Virus record (IMG/VR): IMGVR_UViG_3300033998_000217
Location: 1-21,645 of that record
Strand: one strand, 5' to 3'
DNA: 21,645 nt
From: a virus
Made by a program: the position numbers and the translations under genes. This document shows, one piece after another, positions 5,163 through 12,026 of the stretch. Every line of letters starts with the position of its first letter. The first letter of the stretch is position 1. The notes under the pieces were generated by a model. The model made no database searches. It saw nothing but the letters and a program-made list of their open reading frames with translations, and was not told where the DNA came from.

Positions 5163-6608
5163 ATGGAAATAGCTTCGCTCCAAATTGAGAATTTTCAAGC
5201 CCATAAATCCACAACAATTCGCCCTGGCCCGGGTGGCCAGTTAACCGTCATAACCGGCCCCTCGGACAGCGGCAAAACCGCCATTATCAGAGCCTTACGC
5301 TGGGTGTACTTCAACACACCGCAGGGTACGGACTTCATTCGGGTAGGGGCCAGGGAAGCCACCGTCGTCCTCACTTTGGTAGACGGTACCAGGATTATCC
5401 GCGACCGTTCCAGGGGCAGCAAAAATGCTTATGAGATTATCCTCCCTAACGGCGAAAAACAGTCCTTCGCAGGTTTTGGCGTCAATGTACCCCTGGAGAT
5501 CCAACAGCTTACCGGCGTTATGCCGGTCCAGATCGGCGACCTGGAGTTAAACCTTAACCTGGCCGAGCAGCTGGACGGCCCATTTCTGGGCAAGTCTATC
5601 TCCGCCGGGGCCAGGGCGAAAGTTTTAGGTAAGCTCGCCGGCACCGAAGAAGTAGACTATGCTGCAAAGCAACTGGCTACCGACCTGCACCGCCGCGGCC
5701 AGGACGAAAAGCGGCTGGCGGCAGAGATTGCCGGGCTGGAGGAAAAAATCCGGGAGTTCGACTACTTACCGAACATGAAGGCTAGGATTGAGGCAACCGA
5801 GGCCCTGGTAAGCCGGGCCAAGGCCACCGCGGAACTGCGGGATAAGCTGGCCGGATACCAGGAAAGATTGTACCAGTGTGAGGATGCTATCTCTCAGGCC
5901 AGAATGATTATCTGGCGCTGGCGGGGCCTGGAGGAAGCGGAAAACATCCTGTCCGGGGCTGAAATGACTGCGGCCAGGACGGATATCCTGTGCCGACTGG
6001 CATTCGGGCTGTCGGCAGCAGAAAACGGCATAGCTTCCAGCCAGGGTATCCTGCAAAAGTGGGCCGGTCTGGAAAAAGCAGAAGCGGCCATGGCCAAAGC
6101 CAGCGAGGCAGCCGCCAGAAAAGATGTTTTGCTGCGACTGGCAAGCCGGTGGGCCGTAGCAACAGAACGCATACTGGCCGACCAGAATGCCCTGCAACGC
6201 TGGTCCGGGCTAGACGAAGGCGCGGCGGCTGCTCTCCGGGCGGCGGAATTATATGAACGGTATACGCAACTTGGTAGTTTAAGGCAAAAGCTAATAACTG
6301 TTGCCAAAGAAATAGCCAGAGCGGTATTGGTCCTGGAGGGTTGGAAAAACATTGATGCAGCTACGTCTTGTATAGAAGCGGCGGAAACAGGGTTAACTTG
6401 CCGCAAGCAGATTATTTCCCTGGCCGCCAAGCTGGACTGTATCAATAAGGATATCGAAACAGCCCGACAGCAGGCCGTATTACATGAAAACCGTGTTGCC
6501 GAATTAGAAGGGGCTTATTTCGACGCCCTGCTGGCGGCAGGCCGCTGCCCGACCTGCGGCCAGGAAATCACCAACCAACAAATCGCTATTTTAAAGGAGG
6601 CTGTATAA
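5163..6608 (+). CDS. sbcC: Rad50/SbcC-like ATPase N-lobe with zinc hook (split subunit)
   Basis: A 481-residue protein equal to the front half of Rad50/SbcC. It has the N-terminal ATP-binding lobe (1-140) with Walker A GPSDSGKT (32-39) and a Q-loop region near 113-137, a long helical arm (about 160-455) and a zinc-hook motif CPTC (462-465), after which the protein ends within 16 residues. The signature motif, Walker B and H-loop are missing; they lie two genes downstream on a separate polypeptide. The arm is built of 47-residue tandem repeats. Start: ATG with AAGGAG 10 bases upstream; the open frame extends back to 4986 but that part overlaps the preceding gene. Together with the downstream parts it should form the ATP-driven clamp of an Mre11-Rad50-type DNA-end processing complex. 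Being a true split rather than a recent frameshift is supported by separate RBSs and intact termini. Confidence 0.9.
   Translation: MEIASLQIENFQAHKSTTIRPGPGGQLTVITGPSDSGKTAIIRALRWVYFNTPQGTDFIRVGAREATVVLTLVDGTRIIRDRSRGSKNAYEIILPNGEKQSFAGFGVNVPLEIQQLTGVMPVQIGDLELNLNLAEQLDGPFLGKSISAGARAKVLGKLAGTEEVDYAAKQLATDLHRRGQDEKRLAAEIAGLEEKIREFDYLPNMKARIEATEALVSRAKATAELRDKLAGYQERLYQCEDAISQARMIIWRWRGLEEAENILSGAEMTAARTDILCRLAFGLSAAENGIASSQGILQKWAGLEKAEAAMAKASEAAARKDVLLRLASRWAVATERILADQNALQRWSGLDEGAAAALRAAELYERYTQLGSLRQKLITVAKEIARAVLVLEGWKNIDAATSCIEAAETGLTCRKQIISLAAKLDCINKDIETARQQAVLHENRVAELEGAYFDALLAAGRCPTCGQEITNQQIAILKEAV
5703..6407 (+). repeat. Five tandem 47-codon repeats in the Rad50-like arm
   Basis: Residues 181-227, 228-274, 275-321, 322-368 and 369-415 align in register without gaps. 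Ile16 of the unit is in every copy, and Trp26 in copies 2-5 (Trp253, 300, 347, 394, exactly 47 apart). WxGL(E/D) marks copies 2-4, and copies 1 and 2 share the pattern SxAxxTAxxxD at the end. A sixth, partial unit starts at residue 416. The DNA is diverged, so the repeats are old. Confidence 0.9.
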
Positions 6609-6611
6609 ACA

Positions 6612-6845
6612 ATGACCGATATCGCCGCAAGGCTTAACAACCTTAAAGCCCAAATCGAAAAAGGGAAAGCCGAAAGAGCTAAAGCGGAGGCCAATCTGGA
6701 AACTTACACCAAACAGAAGGAAGAGATCATGGCAGAGCTGGCCGCGTTAGGCGTGGCCCCGGAAAAACTGGATGAGGAGATCGCCCGGCTGGAGGCTGAG
6801 ATTGAGAGTAACCTAGCCAAAGCGGAAGAACTGCTAAGGGGGTAG
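6612..6845 (+). CDS. 77-residue coiled-coil protein between the Rad50-like halves
   Basis: Almost entirely heptad-like helix: LNNLKAQIEKGKAERAKAEA, a short break at ALGVAPEKL (about 45-53) and EEIARLEAEIESNLAKAEEL. SD AAAGGAGG overlaps the end of the N-lobe gene; the stop is 5 bases before the C-lobe gene. There is no CxxC. It may supply part of the returning coil of the split Rad50 arm, or be an independent adaptor. Coiled coil is seen; partnership is inferred from its place. Confidence 0.8.
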   Translation: MTDIAARLNNLKAQIEKGKAERAKAEANLETYTKQKEEIMAELAALGVAPEKLDEEIARLEAEIESNLAKAEELLRG

Positions 6846-6850
6846 GCGGC

Positions 6851-7513
6851 ATGATTTCTGCCCCGGAAAACCGCCTCCCAAAAATTGAAACTGCCCTGGC
6901 GGCCCTGCGGTCCGACTATGACCGGGCCGCCGGGCAACTGGCCTACCTGGAACGCCACAAGGCTGAGAAGTTGGCCGAACTGGAGAAGGCCCAGGAAGAC
7001 ATACGGGTCTGGCAACTGGTGCAGGCCCTCTTTGCGAAGGTGTCCGAGTACGCCAGGGAGCAGTTGCGACAGAAAATTGAAGCGACCGTCACTGCTGCCC
7101 TCCAGGCCATATTCGAGGATGACGGTCTGGAATTTAAGGTGGTGCTGCGCCAAGAACGCGGCCAGGCCGCGGCCGACTGGGAGGTAGTCAGCAAATACGG
7201 GGAGTTCGTTGTCGCCGGCGATCCGGAAAACAGCCGGGGCGGCGGGGTAAGCGATGTGGTGAGCTTGGCGCTACGTCTGGCCCTACTGGAACTGGCCAGG
7301 CCGAAGCCGGGCGGTCCGGTACTGCTGGATGAGGTAGGGAAGCACGTGTCCGCTAATTATGCCCCAAACGTGGCGACCTTCTTGAAAGAATATGCCCGGA
7401 GGACGGGGCGGCAGGTAATTTTGATCACGCACCAGGCGGCGCTGGCCGAGGTAGCCGACGTAAGCTACCGCGTAAGCCAGCAGAACGGCATAAGCGAGGT
7501 GACCCGGGCATGA
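6851..7513 (+). CDS. sbcC: Rad50/SbcC-like ATPase C-lobe (split subunit)
   Basis: A 220-residue protein equal to the back half of Rad50/SbcC. Residues about 10-85 are helical coil. The C-lobe follows with the ABC signature region SRGGGVSDVVSLALRLAL (128-145, in place of LSGGE), Walker B VLLDE (157-161) and H-loop His194 in ILITHQ. There is no Walker A and no zinc hook, so it cannot be an ATPase alone and must pair with the N-lobe protein. Its coil is far shorter than the roughly 290-residue arm of the N-lobe. The stop overlaps the start of the Mre11/SbcD-like gene (ATGA), indicating coupled synthesis of complex partners. The family (SMC/Rad50 head) is clear. Confidence 0.88.
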   Translation: MISAPENRLPKIETALAALRSDYDRAAGQLAYLERHKAEKLAELEKAQEDIRVWQLVQALFAKVSEYAREQLRQKIEATVTAALQAIFEDDGLEFKVVLRQERGQAAADWEVVSKYGEFVVAGDPENSRGGGVSDVVSLALRLALLELARPKPGGPVLLDEVGKHVSANYAPNVATFLKEYARRTGRQVILITHQAALAEVADVSYRVSQQNGISEVTRA

Positions 7514-8496
7514 AGTTCATCGTAACAGGCGACTGGCATTTCCGGGGGACTAATCCCCGGGCGCGGATGGATGATTTCCAGGAAGCCCTGACCCATAAGA
7601 TTTATGAAGTTTTTAACCTGGCCCAGGAACACGAAGCTGAAGCCATTGTCGTCCCGGGCGACGTATTCGACAGTCCGGGTACTGCCCTGGGTACTATCGC
7701 TGACCTTGCTTATCTCTTGCAGCAGGCTCCATGCAAAATATTGGCGGTGCACGGCAACCACGACATATGGGGAAGCAACCCAGGTAGCAAGTACCGGACC
7801 CCTTTCGGGCTATTAGCTAAATTGGAGCTACTTTGGGACTTGGAACAGGAACCTTACGAAACAGGGTGGGTTTCCCCGGATTTGCTTATAACTGGCCACG
7901 GCTATAACACCGAAACTGATACCGAATTGGGCATGGCCCAGTTTAGCCCGGCAGCCCTGCCAGAGGGATTTGAAGGCGTATCCATTCGCGTAGTCCATTC
8001 CATGTTAATGCAGAAACCACCGGGCTTTGATATGCGCCATACCCTGATCCGGGACGTAAGAACGACGGCCAAAGTCGTCATATCAGGCCATGAGCACCTG
8101 GGCTTTGGTATAAAGCGCAGGGAGGACGGGGTTCTCTTTATCAACCCCGGCGCCTTATGCCGGCTGAGCGCCAACCCGGCTGAAATGGAGCGCCAGGTCC
8201 AGGTGGCGGTCCTGGAAGTAGAAAACGGAGAAGCTGAAGCCTTCCTGGTACCTTTGAAATCCGCCCGGCCGGGTTATGAGGTCCTTTCCCGTGACCATCT
8301 GGAACAAGAAGCTGAGCGGGAAGAACGGATTAACCGCTTCCTGGGCCTCCTGGCCGCCGAAGGGGAGGCGAAGTTCCTGGAGATCCAGGAGATAGTTGAC
8401 GACATAGCCAGGCGGGAGGAACTGCCGGCAGCAGTAGTCAAGGAGGCCCTGGATCGCATTGGCCGGGCGAGGGAAGCTCTGAGCAAGGCGGGATGA
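7510..8496 (+). CDS. sbcD: SbcD/Mre11-like DNA nuclease
   Basis: A 328-residue calcineurin-like phosphoesterase with the Mre11/SbcD metal-binding motifs: GDWH (Asp8, His10), GDVFD (Asp51), GNHD (Asn83, His84, Asp85), His163 in VVHS and GHEH (His194, His196). It should bind two Mn ions and cut DNA ends as the nuclease partner of the split Rad50 ATPase just upstream, with which it overlaps by four bases. After the catalytic core (to about 215) come a strand-rich segment and a helical C-terminus (about 260-328), which may be the region that contacts the Rad50 coil. All catalytic residues are intact. Length is a little shorter than E. coli SbcD (about 400). Confidence 0.95.
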   Translation: MKFIVTGDWHFRGTNPRARMDDFQEALTHKIYEVFNLAQEHEAEAIVVPGDVFDSPGTALGTIADLAYLLQQAPCKILAVHGNHDIWGSNPGSKYRTPFGLLAKLELLWDLEQEPYETGWVSPDLLITGHGYNTETDTELGMAQFSPAALPEGFEGVSIRVVHSMLMQKPPGFDMRHTLIRDVRTTAKVVISGHEHLGFGIKRREDGVLFINPGALCRLSANPAEMERQVQVAVLEVENGEAEAFLVPLKSARPGYEVLSRDHLEQEAEREERINRFLGLLAAEGEAKFLEIQEIVDDIARREELPAAVVKEALDRIGRAREALSKAG

Positions 8497-9434
8497 GGAT
8501 GAGCGTAGCAGCTATAAACCAACAACAAGAAAAGCTAACCGCAAGAATTATTTATGTCCGGTTCCACAACCCGGCCAATGGCTACTGCGTTTTGAGTTTG
8601 GATGCGAGAACGATGGAGACTATTACCGCCGTGGGCTACATGCCATCCATCCGCATTGACGAAGAGTATGAGTTCACCGGAAGTTGGGTAATTCACCCCA
8701 AATTCGGCCGGCAGTTCCAATTCACCGAATACCAGATGATCATGCCTTCTTCTAAAGAGGGGCTAATCTCTTACCTGTGCAGCGTGGCTACCGGCATCGG
8801 CCCGGTCAAGGCCGGGCGCATCGTGGACACCCTGGGGGATGACTGCCTGGACAAAATCCAGGCCGACCCCGGCATCCTTCTCACCGTTCCCGGGATTAAG
8901 CCGGAACAGGCAGAAGAAATCTACAAAGCTCTAGCCGAAAACCGTGTCCTGGCTGAATTAACAGCGCTTATCTGCGGGCAGGGGATTACTCCAAGATTGG
9001 CCACAAAAATATACCAACATTACGGCGTTGACAGCCTGAAGGTAGTCAAGGAGAACCCCTACGTCCTGGCGGACGAGATGTTTGGCGTGGGCTTTAAGAC
9101 AGCCGACAAAATTGCCCGGGCAGTGGGGATCCCGGAAGATAGTCCCTACCGGCTTGAAGCGGCGGTAAAGTGGCTGCTTAACGAAGCGGGGAACGACGGC
9201 CACTGCTACCTGCGGCCCTCTGAGATTTTAGCCAGGCTGCCGGAAGCCCTGGGGACGAGGGTAGAGGTAACCCCGGTGGCGGAAGCGGTGAAGGCGCTGC
9301 AGGAAAAGGGGCAGGTTGTACGGGAGGGCGACTGCATTTACTATGCCGGCATGTACGAGGCGGAAAAGGAGTTTGCCGGCAGGGTGAGGGGGATGGCGGA
9401 AAGACTATCTGGAAGCGAGGCGGCGCAGGAATGA
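8493..9434 (+). CDS. recD2: RecD2 helicase, N-terminal half (split gene)
   Basis: A 313-residue protein equal to the DNA-binding front of RecD2. It has an OB-like region about 15-82 with the typical VGYMPS...GSWVIHPKFGRQFQF pattern, a helix-hairpin-helix block about 97-145 (GIGPVKAGRIVDTLG, VPGIKPEQAEEI), a second one about 160-212 (GVGFKTADKIARAVGI) and a winged-helix-like segment to about 300 ending CIYYAGMYEAEKEFAGRV. The protein stops where RecD2 normally enters helicase motif I; the motor domain is encoded two genes later. The start ATG overlaps the nuclease stop, and its stop overlaps the LysM-3D start (ATGA). It presumably binds DNA and works with the separate motor. Confidence 0.92.
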   Translation: MRMSVAAINQQQEKLTARIIYVRFHNPANGYCVLSLDARTMETITAVGYMPSIRIDEEYEFTGSWVIHPKFGRQFQFTEYQMIMPSSKEGLISYLCSVATGIGPVKAGRIVDTLGDDCLDKIQADPGILLTVPGIKPEQAEEIYKALAENRVLAELTALICGQGITPRLATKIYQHYGVDSLKVVKENPYVLADEMFGVGFKTADKIARAVGIPEDSPYRLEAAVKWLLNEAGNDGHCYLRPSEILARLPEALGTRVEVTPVAEAVKALQEKGQVVREGDCIYYAGMYEAEKEFAGRVRGMAERLSGSEAAQE

Positions 9435-10135
9435 AACACCGTAGTCGGTTTCTATTTGTGACGATTATCGTGGTGGCTTTGGTAGCAATCTGCAATTACC
9501 CGGCTGCGGGCAGGCTGGAGATAGAAGAAAAGGAACCGCAAAGATATTCGCTTTATGTAATCCAGCCCGGAGATACTTTGCGGGATATTGCCGGCAGAGT
9601 ATTGCCGAAGCTGGACAACCAGAAAGCTTTAAAGGAACTGGAAGATCTCAACGGCCTGGAACCCGGACAGAAGCTCAATCTGGGGGATATCATCATTATC
9701 CCAGATCCGAACGGTGAATTGAGCGAACCTGTGGGACCAGTATATTCTTCCCCGCAAGCGGCCGAGGAGGCCAATAAGGCATTAGAAAAGGCTATGCAGG
9801 AAGCCGCCCGGATGAAGAGGTATCAGTTTGAAACCTCCCGCGGGATAAAAAGCAGGGAACTGATCCTGGAGATAACTGCCTACAGCAAAGACGACCCGGG
9901 CATGGACGGCGGGGGCATCATGTTTACCGGGTTACCGGTGGACCGCGGCGCCCTGGCGGTAGACCCGCGAGTTATTCCCCTGGGTTCGGTGGTCTGGATC
10001 CCGGAAGTGGGGTATACAGTGGCTCTCGACGTGGGCGGGGCGATAAAAGGGTATAAGGCCGACCTGTATATCCCGGACAAGAAGAAGGCCTTAGAGTGGG
10101 GCCGAAAAATGGTAAGAGTTAGAGTGTTGGAGTAA
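9431..10135 (+). CDS. Membrane-anchored or secreted LysM-3D cell-wall protein
   Basis: A 234-residue protein with an N-terminal hydrophobic segment (7-21, FLFVTIIVVALVAI) acting as signal peptide or anchor. A LysM peptidoglycan-binding domain follows (about 41-91, YVIQPGDTLRDIA...GQKLNLGDIIIIP), then a helical linker (107-135), then a 3D domain (about 145-232) with the three conserved aspartates Asp178, Asp200 and Asp211 (AVDPR, LDVGG, KADLY). 3D domains occur in lytic transglycosylase-like and spore or growth-related wall enzymes of Bacillota. It is oddly placed, inside a split recD2 and starting on its stop codon. It could remodel wall, or act in entry or superinfection exclusion; the role here is unknown. 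Confidence 0.9.
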   Translation: MKHRSRFLFVTIIVVALVAICNYPAAGRLEIEEKEPQRYSLYVIQPGDTLRDIAGRVLPKLDNQKALKELEDLNGLEPGQKLNLGDIIIIPDPNGELSEPVGPVYSSPQAAEEANKALEKAMQEAARMKRYQFETSRGIKSRELILEITAYSKDDPGMDGGGIMFTGLPVDRGALAVDPRVIPLGSVVWIPEVGYTVALDVGGAIKGYKADLYIPDKKKALEWGRKMVRVRVLE

Positions 10136-10168
10136 AAAGTAGTTATTTTAAAACCGGAGGGGATAATC

Positions 10169-10723
10169 ATGGACATTGATACCAGCCGACTGGTAGTGCT
10201 CCCCGAATGGGGCGGCAAATACGTCATCAACGAGGCCTACCGGCCTATCGCGGAGGCCCTGGTGAAGAAGTACCCGGAACTGCGGTTTAAGCTGGTGGAT
10301 GAAATTCTCTTTGTAGACAATACCGAGGACAAAGGCAAGCAGAAAAACAAGTACAAGAACGCCCAGATCGGAAAAATCCCCGAAAAGTACCGGGAGATAA
10401 TAACGCAGTTAACCGGCCGGAGTTTTAGCTACATTATGGAGTTTTACAAGCGCAACATCGAAACAATGAGCCGTGAGCAGATAATCGCCCTTGTCTACCA
10501 TGAACTGCGGCATATCGGAGCGGATGGAGACATTATCCTGCATGATATTGAAGATTGGGCCAACATGCATTACAAGTTGGGACCAGATTGGGCAAGCACC
10601 ATGCGAGAGATCCCTAATCTGCTGGATGAGAACGTTGACTGGGACAGTATAACCGGGCCAAGTTTATTCACCAACCTTGAAGCTGATAACCTGGAGCCGC
10701 CGAGGCTCAGGGCGGTGAAATAG
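10169..10723 (+). CDS. Putative phage metallopeptidase (HExxH)
   Basis: A 184-residue protein with zinc-protease motif HELRH (111-115), preceded by a helix (SREQIIALVY) and followed by GADGDIILHDIEDW (118-130), where His125 may be the third ligand. The whole pattern matches the phage-associated 'PhageMetallopep' type domain. No signal peptide is seen, so it should act in the cytoplasm. SD CCGGAGGGG lies before ATG. It is the second gene between the recD2 halves. Substrate unknown; host or phage protein processing is possible. Confidence 0.85.
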   Translation: MDIDTSRLVVLPEWGGKYVINEAYRPIAEALVKKYPELRFKLVDEILFVDNTEDKGKQKNKYKNAQIGKIPEKYREIITQLTGRSFSYIMEFYKRNIETMSREQIIALVYHELRHIGADGDIILHDIEDWANMHYKLGPDWASTMREIPNLLDENVDWDSITGPSLFTNLEADNLEPPRLRAVK

Positions 10724-10744
10724 CCGAACAGGGGGCAAATAATA

Positions 10745-12001
10745 GTGGACTTTTCCGGATTGATTGCAGCCACTGAAAGCAACCTGGGTATTACCTACGC
10801 CGATGCTCAGCGCGAGGCTATATTAAAGGCCTTAACCTACAATCTCAGCATTGTTACAGGTGGTCCCGGTACGGGTAAAACAACCGTTACCCGGGGGATC
10901 CTGGCCGCCTACAAGCAGCTTCACCCGGATCATTATATTTACCTTGCCAGCCCTACGGGCCGGGCCGCTAAAAGGATGGCGGAGGTGACGGGGCACGATG
11001 CGAAAACCATTCACCGTCTGTTGCACTATCAACCCCAACACAATTGCTTCGAGTTCAATGAGCAGAACCCCCTGCCTGGGCCGGGGCTGCTGATATGCGA
11101 TGAGTTTTCAATGTGCGATATCCTGCTGGCCCGGGACTTGTTCCGGGCCATCCCCAGCAACCTGAAAGTAGTGTTAATCGGCGACGTGGATCAGCTCCCC
11201 TCTGTGGGACCGGGAGCCGTTTTAAGAGATCTTATCGCGTCGAGCGTAGTACCTACCACCCGGTTATCCCTCGTCTACCGCCAGGGCGAGGGCTCCGGGA
11301 TCCCTATTCTGGCTGATGCGGTCCGCCAGGGCAGACTACCGCCCGATTGGATGCGTCTCCCGGATGTGGAGGTTATCCCTGTGGATGACCGGCAGCTAAT
11401 ACCCAACCTCGTAAAGGAAAAAGCCCTGGAAGCCGTAAAAAGCTACGGCCTCATGGGTGTCCTTGTGCTGGCGCCGATGCGCCGGGGGATTGACGGGGTA
11501 AGCAATTTAAATCAGGTGGTCCGGGAAGCATTGAACCCGGACGGGGAAGATGTCCCAGAAATCCAGCTGAGCAGCGGCAAATTCAGGGTAAACGATAAGG
11601 TTATGGTAATCAAAAACAATTACACCTTGGGGGTCTTTAACGGCGACGTGGGGCAGGTAACAGAAATACAAACCGAAAGCCCCAGGGGAGTCTATGTGGA
11701 TATCCAGGGTAACGATGATGAAGTCTTTTTCAACGATGAGGACGATACCGCCGGCCTTATTACCCTGGCCTACGCCAGCACAGTCCACAAGGCCCAGGGG
11801 AGTGAAGCGCCGCAGGTCATTATGGTGCTGACCCGGGGGCACTACATGATGCTCCAGCGCAACCTCTTTTATACCGGCATCACCCGGGCCAAGAAGAAGC
11901 TGACCATTATCTGCCAACCGGACGCCGTGGAGATGGCCGTAAGGAACAACAAGATCGCCGCCAGGAACAGCCGGCTAAAAGAGCTGCTGGCTGCGGGTTA
12001 A
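10745..12001 (+). CDS. recD2: RecD2 helicase, motor half (split gene)
   Basis: A 418-residue SF1B helicase motor: motif I GGPGTGKTT (39-47, Lys45), Ia ASPTGRAAKRM, II LLICDEFSM, III LIGDVDQLPSVGPGAVL, IV LSLVYRQ, V YASTVHKAQGSEAPQVI and VI LFYTGITRAKKKL. It begins at ITYADAQREAI, the Q-motif-like entry that follows the N-terminal domain in intact RecD2. GTG start, SD AGGGGG about 9 bases upstream. With the N-terminal part (313 residues) the total is 731, close to a normal single-chain RecD2, so nothing is lost and the division is at the domain border. It should unwind DNA 5' to 3' with its separated partner. Confidence 0.95.
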   Translation: MDFSGLIAATESNLGITYADAQREAILKALTYNLSIVTGGPGTGKTTVTRGILAAYKQLHPDHYIYLASPTGRAAKRMAEVTGHDAKTIHRLLHYQPQHNCFEFNEQNPLPGPGLLICDEFSMCDILLARDLFRAIPSNLKVVLIGDVDQLPSVGPGAVLRDLIASSVVPTTRLSLVYRQGEGSGIPILADAVRQGRLPPDWMRLPDVEVIPVDDRQLIPNLVKEKALEAVKSYGLMGVLVLAPMRRGIDGVSNLNQVVREALNPDGEDVPEIQLSSGKFRVNDKVMVIKNNYTLGVFNGDVGQVTEIQTESPRGVYVDIQGNDDEVFFNDEDDTAGLITLAYASTVHKAQGSEAPQVIMVLTRGHYMMLQRNLFYTGITRAKKKLTIICQPDAVEMAVRNNKIAARNSRLKELLAAG

Positions 12002-12026
12002 TTACACAAACAAGGGAGACGGAGAA

